64,000 nucleotides of DNA from Oleiagrimonas sp963817755 (GCA_963817755.1 CAWFPB010000003.1:186001-250000); one strand, 5' to 3'; counted from the stretch's first letter, positions 36,025-44,372 are shown. Notes: generated from the letters alone by a model not told the origin. Numbers and translations are program-made.

Positions 36025-36987
36025 TCAGGGTCCCGGCGCAGCCCTCCGCTGGGCGGCACGGAAGGGTATGGCCGGACCGGGGTGCAGCTGGGCACGCCAG
36101 GTTTCAAGACGTGCCCGTATGGCCTGTCCCGCGAAGATCTGCGGCCGGGAGGGCGTGAGCTTGTCACGCTGCTCCCAGCGAGCGATGCGTTTGCGTGCAT
36201 CGGCGAAGGCTTCGATCAGATCGTCGGTGCGGTTGAGTGCGTGCGCCAGGAAGGCGTCGCCGAAATAGGTGATCCTCGATTCGCTGCCGCAGCCGAACGA
36301 GGTGCGGTCGCCGCGCGCCGAGGTCATGACCAGGGTATCGGGATGGCGCAACGGCGCGATGAAGCCACCCGAGTAGCAGGCATTGACGATCACCACCTTC
36401 CAGCGGAAGGCGTGCTCGGCGAGGATGCCGGCCAGGTCGTGCGCGCCGATCGGGTCCAGCGGCAGCGGGTCCATGTCGGTCAGCAGCTCGTGGTCGGGGC
36501 TGCCGTGGCTGGTCAGGTACAGCACCAGGATGTCCTGGCGCGGGTCCATGGTCCGGTGCACGGCGTCGAGCGCCATTTCCAGGTTGGTCCAGTCCGCCAG
36601 CGGCGTGGTGTCCAGGGTGGCCCGATTGTTCTCCAGCACCAGGGTGTGGCCGCGCGCGCCCAGCCGCCGGGCGAACAGGCGCGCGGCATATTCGGCCTCG
36701 TTGCGGAATACGTTCTCGCCGCCGTCGCCGGCAAAGGCCACCAGGTACAGGTCGATCCGTTTCGGGTCCTGCGGAGCGAGCCTGGCGATGGCCGCGCGCA
36801 TCAGGCGCGGCTGCGCGTACATCACCTGTTCGGGGGTCGGCGCCTTCGCCGGCCAGCGGGACCAGGCGGCCGGGGTGTTGGTGTTGTACACGGCGACCGT
36901 CTTGGCCTTCTGGGCGCGTGCCGGGCCGGTCACGGCCAGCATCGCGATCGCGGCCATCCAGTACAGGATGCCCGTGCCCCGTGTCAC
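36025..36987 (-). CDS. Secreted peptidase C13 (legumain-like, caspase-fold) protein
   Basis: A 320-residue exported protein. Residues 1-25 form a signal peptide (hydrophobic WMAAIAMLAVTG, cleavage after ARA). The mature part has the caspase-fold dyad: histidine in LYLTSHGSPDHELL and cysteine in VIVNACYSGGFI, both in good context. Bacterial C13 members are asparaginyl-peptidase relatives of unknown substrate. The start is a GTG at 36987, one base after the mtnC stop, so it seems translationally coupled to methionine salvage. An internal ATG ten codons later would still leave a signal peptide. Confidence 0.82.
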   Translation of the reverse strand: MTRGTGILYWMAAIAMLAVTGPARAQKAKTVAVYNTNTPAAWSRWPAKAPTPEQVMYAQPRLMRAAIARLAPQDPKRIDLYLVAFAGDGGENVFRNEAEYAARLFARRLGARGHTLVLENNRATLDTTPLADWTNLEMALDAVHRTMDPRQDILVLYLTSHGSPDHELLTDMDPLPLDPIGAHDLAGILAEHAFRWKVVIVNACYSGGFIAPLRHPDTLVMTSARGDRTSFGCGSESRITYFGDAFLAHALNRTDDLIEAFADARKRIARWEQRDKLTPSRPQIFAGQAIRARLETWRAQLHPGPAIPFRAAQRRAAPGP

Positions 36988-36988
36988 G

Positions 36989-37672
36989 TCAGGCCTCGAT
37001 CGGGTCGAAGTCGTGCACGCAGGGGTGCGTGCCTGCTTCGGGACAGGTGGACGGCGGACGGCACAGCAGCGTGGTTTGCATGCCGGCCTCGCGGGCCGCG
37101 TCGAGTTCGGCGGTCACGTCAGACAGGAACAGGATGTCCGCGGCAGGCAGGCCGATCCTTTCGGCGATCTTCCGATAGGAATCGGCCTCGCGCTTGGGGC
37201 CGGTCTCGGTGTCGAAGTAGCCGCTCAGCAGCGGTGTCAGGTCGCCGGCCTCGCTGTGCCCGAAGAACAGCTTCTGCGCAGGCACCGAGCCGGACGAGTA
37301 CACGTACAGCGCCAGGCCCGCCTCGTGCCAGGCGCGCAGGCGGCCGGGAACCTCCGGATACACGTGCGCGCGGTAGGCGCCGTCGGCATAGCCCTGTTTC
37401 CAGATCATGCCCTGCAGCGCCTTCAGCGGGGTGGCCTTGCGATCGGCGTCGATCCAGCACACCAGCAGGTCGGCGATGGCGCCGAGATCGTCCTCCGGCA
37501 CGTGGCCCTCGTTCGCCGCGGCCTGCAGCCACGGACGGACTTCGGGATCCTCGCCGTGGTCGCGGACAAAGCGCGTCATGTGGGCGCGGGCATAGGGGAA
37601 AAGCACCTCGTGCACGAAGCGGATCGAGCTGGTGGTGCCTTCGATGTCGGTGAGGATGGCGCGGATGGGCAT
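36989..37672 (-). CDS. mtnC: Enolase-phosphatase E1
   Basis: A 227-residue HAD hydrolase of methionine salvage that enolises and dephosphorylates 2,3-diketo-5-methylthiopentyl-1-phosphate to acireductone. The nucleophile motif is LTDIEGTTSSIRFVHEVLFPY; the remaining signatures are VYSSGSVPAQKLFFGHS and ILFLSDVTAELDAAREAGM. The ATG at 37672 is preceded directly by the C-rich side of heptamer element B and has no visible Shine-Dalgarno, which is odd. Its substrate comes from MtnB and its product goes to MtnD, both encoded upstream. Confidence 0.95.
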   Translation of the reverse strand: MPIRAILTDIEGTTSSIRFVHEVLFPYARAHMTRFVRDHGEDPEVRPWLQAAANEGHVPEDDLGAIADLLVCWIDADRKATPLKALQGMIWKQGYADGAYRAHVYPEVPGRLRAWHEAGLALYVYSSGSVPAQKLFFGHSEAGDLTPLLSGYFDTETGPKREADSYRKIAERIGLPAADILFLSDVTAELDAAREAGMQTTLLCRPPSTCPEAGTHPCVHDFDPIEA

Positions 37673-37673
37673 G

Positions 37674-37925
37674 GGCGGGCGAGGGGCGAGGGGCGAGGGG
37701 CGAGGGGCGAGGATAGCGTTTCGCGGGGCTGGGCGCAGCGTCCTGTGACGGAGGGTCGCGAGGCGTCGTCCTGCGGACAGCATGGCGGACGCTGCCCCTA
37801 CGCCGCTCCCGCGGTCGGCACGGTGTCTCGGCAAGTCACGGTCACACCATGCCGCTATGCGAGGGTCGGATGGAACGTGGACGAAGGTTCTCGATCTTCG
37901 CCCCTCGACCCTAGCCCCTCGTCCC
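37674..37925. repeat. Heptamer-bounded element B, between mtnC and mtnD
   Basis: The left side has four identical tandem GGGGCGA copies (37683-37710), preceded by a partial copy reaching the mtnC start codon. The right side has four inverted copies (TCGCCCC, TCGACCC, TAGCCCC, TCGTCCC; 37898-37925). The two sides could pair as a 28-base stem with three mismatches around a 187-base interior that shows no gene. The TAG in the right array is the mtnD stop codon. The plus strand of the left array has the classic spacing of a G-quadruplex (four GGGG runs, three-base loops). Confidence 0.75.
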
Positions 37926-38477
37926 TGCCGTTGCAGGCTGCATGCGCGGGAAGCGCCCGGCAATGTCCTCGCCGGTGAAGCTCGCCACCCAGCCTTCCGG
38001 GTTGGTGAACAGGCGGATGGCGACGAAGTACGGCGCCTCGCTCATGTCGAACCAGTGGCGGGTGCCGTCGGGCACGCCGATCAGGTCGCCGGCCTCGCAC
38101 AGCACCTCGTAGACCTTCTCGCCGATGTGCAGGGTGAACTGGCCTGAGCCAGCGACGAAGAAGCGCACTTCGTCCTCGCTGTGGGTGTGTTCCTCGAGGA
38201 ATTTCGCACGCAGGGTGGCGCGGTCGGGATGGTCGGGCTTGAGGCTGATCACGTCCACGGCCCGGTAGCCGCCGTCCTGCATCAGGCGGTCGATGTCGGC
38301 ACGATAGGCGGCGATCACATCGTTGGGTGCGGCACCGGGTTCGACCGGCTGCGCCGCCTGCCAGCGTTCGAAGCGCACGCCAACGGCGGCCAGCTCGTGG
38401 GCGATGTCGGCGTGGTCGTCATGGCGCGACAGGCAGGTCGTGCCGTCGGATTCGCGGTAGATGCGCAGTCGGCTCAT
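37911..38477 (-). CDS. mtnD: Acireductone dioxygenase
   Basis: A 188-residue cupin enzyme that oxidises acireductone to the 2-keto acid precursor of methionine (Fe form). Metal ligands are visible in EEHTHSEDEVRFFVAG (H, H, E) and GTRHWFDM (H). The last residues (ATAGTRG) and the stop codon are encoded by the inverted heptamer array of element B, so the native C-terminus has been replaced or slightly extended. The start overlaps the mtnB end by four bases. Confidence 0.95.
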   Translation of the reverse strand: MSRLRIYRESDGTTCLSRHDDHADIAHELAAVGVRFERWQAAQPVEPGAAPNDVIAAYRADIDRLMQDGGYRAVDVISLKPDHPDRATLRAKFLEEHTHSEDEVRFFVAGSGQFTLHIGEKVYEVLCEAGDLIGVPDGTRHWFDMSEAPYFVAIRLFTNPEGWVASFTGEDIAGRFPRMQPATAGTRG

Positions 38478-39118
38478 GGGGTCAGTCTCTTCAGGTCCAG
38501 TTCGCAGCCGAGCAGGAATTCCAGTGCTTCCAGATGGCGGCGGGCCTCGTTCATGTCACGTCCCCAGGTGTACAGGCCGTGACCGTCGATCAGGTAGGCG
38601 TGAAGCGGGTGGCCCGCATCCAGCCAGGCGTCGATGCGCGCGACCAACTCGGGCATGTGCTGGGTATTGGGGAACACCGGTACATCCAGCGTGCTCTCGT
38701 GCGTGTCATGGCCGCTGATGGCCTTCTGCAGTTCCCAGCCCTGCAGGCGCACCCGGCCTTCGCCACCGAACAGTCGCGAGGCCACGCTCTGCGTGCGCGA
38801 ATGCGTGTGCAAAACCGCGCGGGCCTCGGGAAAGCGTCGGTAGATCTGTGTGTGCAGGGCGGTTTCCGCCGACGGCCTCAGATGGCTTCCGACCGGGCGG
38901 TCGTGCATGTCCACGACCATGATGTCGTCCTGGCCCAGGCGCCCCTTGTCGCGGCCCGAGACCGTGATGGCCACGTGCTCGCCGTCGCCCATGAGCATGG
39001 AGAAATTGCTGCTGGTGGCCGGCGTCCAGCCGAGCGCGGCGAACTCGCGCGTGGCTTCGGCGATGGAGCTCGCGCAACGCTTGAATTCGTCGGCGGAGTA
39101 GGCGGGGATGTCGTTCAT
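38474..39118 (-). CDS. mtnB: Methylthioribulose-1-phosphate dehydratase
   Basis: A 214-residue class II aldolase-fold zinc enzyme dehydrating methylthioribulose-1-phosphate. Signatures: TSSNFSMLMG, TVSGRDKGRLGQDDIMVVD, LHTQIYRRFPEARAVLHTHSRTQSVAS with two zinc-binding histidines, and LIDGHGLYTWG with a third. ATG at 39118 is preferred, since it lies after a -10-like TATGAT and a palindromic operator and begins with MNDIPAY. First gene of mtnB-mtnD-mtnC. Confidence 0.94.
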   Translation of the reverse strand: MNDIPAYSADEFKRCASSIAEATREFAALGWTPATSSNFSMLMGDGEHVAITVSGRDKGRLGQDDIMVVDMHDRPVGSHLRPSAETALHTQIYRRFPEARAVLHTHSRTQSVASRLFGGEGRVRLQGWELQKAISGHDTHESTLDVPVFPNTQHMPELVARIDAWLDAGHPLHAYLIDGHGLYTWGRDMNEARRHLEALEFLLGCELDLKRLTP

Positions 39119-39128
39119 CGATGGGATC

Positions 39129-39158
39129 GTTTGGACGTCCAAACAGGCGGAGATCATA
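39129..39158 (-). promoter_or_regulatory. mtn operon promoter (-10) and palindromic operator
   Basis: GTTTGGACGTCCAAAC (39129-39144) is a perfect 16-base palindrome 11 bases before the mtnB ATG. On the minus strand TATGAT (39158-39153), 5 of 6 matches to the -10 consensus, lies just upstream, so the palindrome would start at about +2. The core GGACGTCC resembles the MetJ box AGACGTCT in 6 of 8 positions, but the regulator here is unknown. Confidence 0.55.
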
Positions 39159-39297
39159 GCATGCGGTCCAGGGGCTCGAGGACGGGAATGCAAGCCATTC
39201 TCACTATTCAGTTTTTACGCGGAATATGGGTAGTAGGATGCGTCACTAGCTGGCATTATCGTGACGGCTCTAGCCATACTGACGGAGGTATCCATCC

Positions 39298-39636
39298 ATG
39301 AGCAACAAGGATTCCAAGATCGAATCCCGGCGTCGTTTCCTGAAGGCCGCTGCGGGCACGGCCGCCGTGGCCGCCGTGGCGGGTATCCTGCCGCGCGTGG
39401 CGCGTGCCGGCAGCCTGCCGCATCTTTCGCCTTCGGACCCGTCCGCGCAGGCACTGGGCTACGTCGAGGACAACACCAAGACGAGCAGCCCCAAGCACAA
39501 GGCCGGTGCCGACTGCAGCAACTGCATGTTCTTCGAGGGCAAGGCAGGCGATGCCTGGGGCCCGTGCAAGCTGTTCCCCGGCAAGGACGTCAACGCCAAG
39601 GGGTGGTGCACCGCGCACCAGCCGAAGACCGGTTGA
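39298..39636 (+). CDS. High-potential iron-sulfur protein (HiPIP)
   Basis: A 112-residue periplasmic electron carrier. The N-terminus is a twin-arginine signal (SRRRFLKAAAGTAAVAAVAG, cleavage near ARA-GS), as expected for a cofactor folded in the cytoplasm. Four cysteines in DCSNCMFFEG, GPCKLFPG and GWCTAH would ligate the 4Fe-4S cluster. HiPIPs usually shuttle electrons between the bc1 complex and oxidases or reaction centres. GGAGG precedes the ATG by nine bases. It is monocistronic, divergent from mtnB, and followed by a terminator. Confidence 0.93.
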   Translation: MSNKDSKIESRRRFLKAAAGTAAVAAVAGILPRVARAGSLPHLSPSDPSAQALGYVEDNTKTSSPKHKAGADCSNCMFFEGKAGDAWGPCKLFPGKDVNAKGWCTAHQPKTG

Positions 39637-39687
39637 TCGTCGCGACGGGCCGTGGGCCTGTCGTTTCGACAACTTCCTGCTTGACGG

Positions 39688-39716
39688 AAAGGCCGGCATC
39701 GTCCGGCCTTTCTCGT
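39688..39716 (+). terminator. Intrinsic terminator after the HiPIP gene
   Basis: A nine-base-pair stem AAAGGCCGG / CCGGCCTTT with loop CATCGT and a short T-rich tail (TTTCTCGTGTTT). The rest of the 39637-40029 gap shows no gene. Confidence 0.8.
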
Positions 39717-39948
39717 GTTTGCGCACCAGGTCGAGGCCCTCGCGTGGTCCGCGAGAATCCGAATCGGGAGGGGATGGGGGGATCGTTCAGGTTGCTGCCC
39801 GAGCGCGCCTGGCTGAGGAGCTGACCCGCCAGACGCGCCCGAGCGGCATTCCGGGGCCCACTGCCAAGTGAAAAACCCGCGGACTGCGGATGATACTCCC
39901 ACGCTCCGGCCGCAGCCAGTCGTGCGCACGAGAAATCCGGGCATCAAA

Positions 39949-39989
39949 TACAAAACCTTTTTATTTCAAGAATATGGAAAGGTTTTGTA
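39949..39989 (-). terminator. AT-rich inverted repeat downstream of the permease genes
   Basis: TACAAAACCTTT and its exact complement AAAGGTTTTGTA are separated by 17 bases. The surrounding 60 bases are far richer in A+T than anything else in the window. It lies about 40 bases after the permease stop on the minus strand, followed there by TTTGATG, so it may act as a terminator. It could also be the scar of a mobile element. Confidence 0.45.
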
Positions 39990-40029
39990 AGAAGGTTTCG
40001 AACTGCACTCTACATACGGCAGCGTATGT

Positions 40030-41496
40030 TCAAGCCGGGCCGGAGACGTCCGAATCGCGACGCAGAAGGCTGTGGTGGTAGCCGTACAGGAAGTAGATGG
40101 CCAGCCCGATCACCGTCCATGCGCCCATCAAGGCCCAGTTGAACCAGTTCATCCGCGACAGCAGGAACATGCAGCTGAGTACGCCGGCCACGCAGGTGAA
40201 CACGGCCCACGGCACGCGGAAGGTGCGCGGCAGGTCCGGCTGGGTGTAGCGCAGGATCAGCACCCCCGCGCAGACCGCGGTGAAGGCGATCAGCGTACCC
40301 ATCGAGGTCAGGTCGGCCAGCAGGTCCAGTGGGAAGATCGCCGCCAGAACGGCGATGGCGAAGCCGGTGATCAGGGTATTGATGTGCGGCGTGCGATAGC
40401 GCGGATGCACCTTGGCGAAGACCTTCGGCATCATGCCGTCGCGGGCCATGATCATGAAGATGCGCGGCTGCGCGATGATCATCACCAGGATCACCGAGGA
40501 CAGGCCGATCAATGCACCGATCTCGACCAGCGGCCGCAGCCAGTCCAGGCCGGCGTGACCGCGGATGGCGGTGATCACGGGATCCGGCGTGTCGAGCTTG
40601 AAGTAGGGCACCATGCCGGTCATCACGGCGGCCATGCCCAGGTACAGGATCGTGCACAGCACCAGCGAGACGATGATGCCGAAGGGCAGGTCGCGTTGCG
40701 GATTCTTGCACTCCTGGGCCGCCGTGGACGTGGCCTCGAAGCCGATGTAGGCGAAGAACACCATCGCCGCGCCGCGGAAGATGCCCGGCCATCCGTACTT
40801 GTCGTGATGCTGCGCCGGCGGGATGAACGGGTGCCAGTTGGACGTGTCCACGTAGCGCACGCCGGCCGCGATGATGACCACGATCAGGCCGACCTTGAGC
40901 AGCACCATCAACGCGTTCATGCCCGAGGACTCGCGGATGCCGACGTAGCACAGCCAGGTCAGCAGCAGCACGATGGCCACCGCGGGCAGGTTGAACAGGG
41001 CGCCGGTGGTGACCAGGTGGCCGTCGGTGAAGGCCAGCGGCGCGTTGGTCAGTACGGCCGGGAGATGCACGCCGAAGATGTCTTTCAGCATACTGGTGAA
41101 GTAGCCGGTCCAGCTGGCCGCCACCGCCGAGGCGGAAATGCCGTATTCGAGCACCATGTTCCAGCCGATGAACCAGGCCACGATCTCGCCCAGAGTCGCG
41201 TAGGCGTAGGAATAGGAACTGCCCGAGACCGGGATGATGGTGGCGAATTCGGCGTAGCAAAGCGCTGAGAAGCCGCTGCAGATGGCTGCCAGCACGAACG
41301 AGATCAGCACCGCCGGGCCGGCGTACTGCGCCGCGGCCGTGCCGGTGACCACGAAGATGCCGGTGCCGATGACTGCGCCGATGCCCAGCGCGGTGATGCC
41401 CCACGGGCCCAGCGTGCGCTTGAGCCCGGGTCCGTGCGTGTCGTCGTCGTCGCGGAACGAGGTCTTGCGGGCGAAAAGCTGCTGCAGCATGGACAT
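40030..41496 (-). CDS. APC-family amino acid permease (second of a tandem pair)
   Basis: A 488-residue inner-membrane transporter with 12-13 predicted helices. The substrate-site motif IGAVIGTGIFVVTGTAA in helix 1, PVSGSSYSYAYATLGE and FFAYIGFEATSTAAQECKNPQRDLP are diagnostic of the cationic amino acid transporter (YfnA/CAT) branch of APC. The start at 41496 (MSMLQQLFARK) is chosen over a more distal frame start; no clear Shine-Dalgarno is visible. It is a clear paralogue of the gene just upstream (41570-43018), with identical motif order, so it arose by tandem duplication. Confidence 0.9.
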   Translation of the reverse strand: MSMLQQLFARKTSFRDDDDTHGPGLKRTLGPWGITALGIGAVIGTGIFVVTGTAAAQYAGPAVLISFVLAAICSGFSALCYAEFATIIPVSGSSYSYAYATLGEIVAWFIGWNMVLEYGISASAVAASWTGYFTSMLKDIFGVHLPAVLTNAPLAFTDGHLVTTGALFNLPAVAIVLLLTWLCYVGIRESSGMNALMVLLKVGLIVVIIAAGVRYVDTSNWHPFIPPAQHHDKYGWPGIFRGAAMVFFAYIGFEATSTAAQECKNPQRDLPFGIIVSLVLCTILYLGMAAVMTGMVPYFKLDTPDPVITAIRGHAGLDWLRPLVEIGALIGLSSVILVMIIAQPRIFMIMARDGMMPKVFAKVHPRYRTPHINTLITGFAIAVLAAIFPLDLLADLTSMGTLIAFTAVCAGVLILRYTQPDLPRTFRVPWAVFTCVAGVLSCMFLLSRMNWFNWALMGAWTVIGLAIYFLYGYHHSLLRRDSDVSGPA

Positions 41497-41537
41497 GGGG
41501 AATACCGGGAGTGCGTGAGTGCGGCGGGGCAAGGGAG

Positions 41538-41563
41538 CGGCGCCGGCAAGAAGGCCGGCGCCG
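41538..41563. terminator. GC-rich hairpin between the two permease genes
   Basis: CGGCGCCGGC / GCCGGCGCCG form a perfect 10-base-pair stem with loop AAGAAG. No T-run follows on the minus strand, so it is more likely an mRNA-stabilising or partial termination structure that sets the relative expression of the two genes than a full terminator. Confidence 0.5.
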
Positions 41564-41569
41564 TTCGCG

Positions 41570-43018
41570 TCAGGAGCGCTGAGCCAGGCGCAGCTTGCTG
41601 TGCTTGTATCCGTAGCTGAAGTAGACGATGAAACCGATGATCGTCCAGGCCAGCAGGATCAGCCAGTTGCGCACCGGCATGATCCAGATCAGCGCCAGGC
41701 AGGCCAGCACCCCCAGCGGGCAGACGATGATGGCCAGCGGCACGCGGAACGAGCGCTTCAGTTCCGGCTGCGTGTAACGCAGGATCAGCACGCCGGCCGA
41801 CACCGTGGCGAAGGCCACCAGGGTGCCCATGGACACCACGTCGCCCAGCAGGCTGATGGGCAGGAAGGCGGCCATCACGGCGGCGATCACGGCAACGATG
41901 ACTGTGGCACGGTGCGGGGTGCGGTACTTCGGATGCACCTTGCCCAGCATCGGCGGCATCAGGCCGTCGGTGGCCATGGCGTAGAAGATGCGCGGCTGGC
42001 CCATCATCATGACCAGGATCACCGTGCTCAGGCCGGCGATGGCGGCCAGTTCGGCGGCGGTCTTGAGCCAGCTCAGCGAGGGTACGGCGGCCAGGGCCGT
42101 GGCGACCGGTTCGGCGGTATCCAGCTTGGCAAACGGCAGCATGCCGGTCAGTACCGCGGCCATGGCGATGTACAGCAGCGTGCAGATGAACAGCGAACCG
42201 AGGATGCCGATGGGCATGTCGCGCTGCGGGTTCTTCACTTCCTGCGCTGCGGTGGAGACCGCGTCGAAGCCGATGTAGGCGAAGAACACGATCGAGGCGC
42301 CACGGAACACGCCCGACCAGCCGAAGATGCCCGGTCCCTGGTTGGGCGGGATGAACGGGTGCCAGTTGTTCGGTTCCACGTAGTGGGCGCCGAAGATCAC
42401 CACCAGAAGCACCACGCCGACCTTCAGCGCCACGATGATGGCGTTGACGGTGGCCGATTCCTTGATGCCGCGGTAGCACAGCATGGCGATGGCGCCGATG
42501 ATCAGCACCGCCGGCAGGTTGAACCAGGCGCCGGTCAGGACCAGGTGCTCGTGCTTGAAGGTGAATGGTGCCGAGCGCAGGACGGACGGGACGTGCAGGC
42601 CGAACTGGTCCAGGAAGCTCATGGTGTAGCCGGCCCAGCCGACCGCGACGGTGGAGGCGGCGAACAAGTATTCCAGCACCAGGCTCCAGCCGACGAACCA
42701 GGCCACGGCCTCGCCCAGGGTGGAGTAGGTGTAGCTGTAGGCGCTGCCCGAGACCGGGATCATGGCCGAGAATTCAGCGTAGCAAAGCGCCGCGAAGGCG
42801 CAGGCGATGCCGGCGAAGATGAAGCTGAGGATGATCGCCGGTCCGGCGTGCTCGGCGGCGGCGGTGCCGGTGATCACGAAGATGCCTGCACCGATGACGG
42901 CGCCGATGCCCAGCATGATGAGATGGCGCCAGTCGAGGCTCTTGGCCAGCGCGACTTCCTCGCCGGCAACCACGTGCGGCTCGGCATGCACCGGCTTGGT
43001 GATGAACAGGTTCTTCAT
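41570..43018 (-). CDS. APC-family amino acid permease (first of a tandem pair)
   Basis: A 482-residue membrane transporter with about 12 helices. IGAVIGAGIFVITGTAAAEHAGPA, PVSGSAYSYTYSTLGEAVAWFVGW and VFFAYIGFDAVSTAAQEVKNPQRDMPIGI place it in the cationic amino acid transporter branch. An N-terminal 30-residue cytoplasmic segment precedes helix 1. It is similar along its whole length to the next gene, from which only a hairpin separates it. The substrate cannot be fixed from the sequence; Arg/Lys or small neutral amino acids are typical. Confidence 0.9.
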   Translation of the reverse strand: MKNLFITKPVHAEPHVVAGEEVALAKSLDWRHLIMLGIGAVIGAGIFVITGTAAAEHAGPAIILSFIFAGIACAFAALCYAEFSAMIPVSGSAYSYTYSTLGEAVAWFVGWSLVLEYLFAASTVAVGWAGYTMSFLDQFGLHVPSVLRSAPFTFKHEHLVLTGAWFNLPAVLIIGAIAMLCYRGIKESATVNAIIVALKVGVVLLVVIFGAHYVEPNNWHPFIPPNQGPGIFGWSGVFRGASIVFFAYIGFDAVSTAAQEVKNPQRDMPIGILGSLFICTLLYIAMAAVLTGMLPFAKLDTAEPVATALAAVPSLSWLKTAAELAAIAGLSTVILVMMMGQPRIFYAMATDGLMPPMLGKVHPKYRTPHRATVIVAVIAAVMAAFLPISLLGDVVSMGTLVAFATVSAGVLILRYTQPELKRSFRVPLAIIVCPLGVLACLALIWIMPVRNWLILLAWTIIGFIVYFSYGYKHSKLRLAQRS

Positions 43019-43232
43019 GGAAAACGTTCTCCCCGGATGGTTTTCGCGCCGATGCCCGAGAGCTGCGCCGCGTCATTTATTGTTCTAGGCATGCGTTGCA
43101 GAGAAGCGTCGCAGCCGCCGTACCATGCCAAACTACCGGCACCCGTACAAGGACAAAAGTCACGGCCGCATGCGCTTGCCCCGCTCGGCTGATGGCGGCA
43201 GTCTGTATTCTTTTTACACGGTTGTGCCCACG

Positions 43233-43775
43233 ATGTCCGAACCCCTCGACCAGCTGCGCGAGCAACTTGCCGCCTTCGGACGATCGCATGACGCGCCGGA
43301 GACTGCTGCGCCGTTCCTCGAGCTGGCTCAAGAGGGCCCTCATGCCTTCGAGCGTGCCCGGCTGGAAGGGCATTTCACGGCCTCGTGCTGGCTGGTCAGT
43401 GCCGACGGGCGTCGTGCGTTACTGACCCACCATCGCAAGCTTGACCGCTGGCTGCAGCCGGGCGGCCATGCCGACGGCGATACCGACCTGGCGCGGGTGG
43501 CGCTGCGCGAGGCGCGCGAGGAGACCGGTGTACCGCAACTGGCCGTCGAGGGCGGCATCTTCGACCTGGACCGTCACCGCATCCCGGCGCGTGGCGCCGA
43601 GCCCGAGCACTGGCACTACGACGTGCGCTACGTGATCCGCGCCGGTGCCGAGGAGCGCTTCGTGGTCAGCGAGGAATCGCACGCGCTGGCCTGGGTCGGG
43701 GTCGAGGCCATTGCCGAAGACCCGACCTACGATGCTTCGCTGCGGCGCATGGCGCGTCGCTGGCTGGAAGCCTGA
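43233..43775 (+). CDS. Nudix hydrolase
   Basis: A 180-residue hydrolase of nucleoside diphosphates linked to another moiety. The Nudix box is visible in GGHADGDTDLARVALREAREETGV. The core REAREETGV is intact, while the glutamate expected after GX5 is Thr, as in GGHADGD-type members. The start at 43233 (MSEPLDQL) gives a normal family length. The substrate is unknown. The upstream 214 bases, divergent from the permease gene, contain no gene. Confidence 0.88.
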   Translation: MSEPLDQLREQLAAFGRSHDAPETAAPFLELAQEGPHAFERARLEGHFTASCWLVSADGRRALLTHHRKLDRWLQPGGHADGDTDLARVALREAREETGVPQLAVEGGIFDLDRHRIPARGAEPEHWHYDVRYVIRAGAEERFVVSEESHALAWVGVEAIAEDPTYDASLRRMARRWLEA

Positions 43776-43787
43776 TACGGCCGGGCC

Positions 43788-44369
43788 TCAGGATGCGGGC
43801 TCCAGGCTTTCGCGCATGCGCGCGGCCTGTTGCCAGGCGCGCAGGCCCATGATCGCCAGGAACACGAACGCCGCATACAGCGCCGCGGTGATGCGCAGGT
43901 CCTTGTAGATGTATTCGCCGATGTAGATCGTGTCGACCACGATCCAAAGCCACCAGGCGGCGATGTGGCGACGGTCCTGCCAGAACTGCGCGACCAGGCT
44001 GAACGCGGTCAGAGTGGCATCGAGCCAGGGCAGGGCGGCGTCGGTGTAGCGGTGCATGGACCAGCCCAGCACCAGCGCGCCGGCCACGCCGAACGCACTG
44101 CTGACGATCGCCCGGCGCAGCGGCAGCGGCGCGATGTGCACGCGGCCGGACGTGTCCAGGTGGTGGATCCAGCGCATCCAGCCATAGGCGATGAAGCCGG
44201 CGAACAGGATCTGCAGCAGGGCGTCCGAATACAGCTTGGCCTGCACGAAGATCCAGCCGTAGACGACCACCGACAGCAGGCCGATGGGGAAATTGAGCAT
44301 GCGCCGCCGGGCCGTCAGCCAGATGGCCCAGATGCTCAGCGCCGAACCGATGATCTCCTGCCAGGCCAT
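43788..44369 (-). CDS. pnuC: PnuC-family transporter, probable thiamine uptake (PnuT)
   Basis: A 193-residue membrane protein with seven hydrophobic helices and the PnuC signatures WAIWLTARRRMLNFPIGLLSVVVYGW, QILFAGFIAYGWMRW and WWLWIVVDTIYIGEYIYKDL. PnuC proteins carry nicotinamide riboside, but members in operons with a TPP riboswitch carry thiamine. This gene follows the TonB receptor by only three bases, and that receptor has a TPP riboswitch, so thiamine is the likely substrate. The ATG has no Shine-Dalgarno, suggesting translational coupling to the receptor. Confidence 0.88.
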   Translation of the reverse strand: MAWQEIIGSALSIWAIWLTARRRMLNFPIGLLSVVVYGWIFVQAKLYSDALLQILFAGFIAYGWMRWIHHLDTSGRVHIAPLPLRRAIVSSAFGVAGALVLGWSMHRYTDAALPWLDATLTAFSLVAQFWQDRRHIAAWWLWIVVDTIYIGEYIYKDLRITAALYAAFVFLAIMGLRAWQQAARMRESLEPAS

Positions 44370-44372
44370 GGT

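Noticed and set aside
37683..37925. CRISPR array
   Set aside because: The repeats are seven bases long, tandem without spacers, and inverted at the other end; no cas genes are present.
43233..43775. Nudix box judged degenerate and gene inactive
   Set aside because: The REAREETGV core is intact, and replacement of the first glutamate occurs in this GGHADGD-type subgroup, so activity cannot be excluded.
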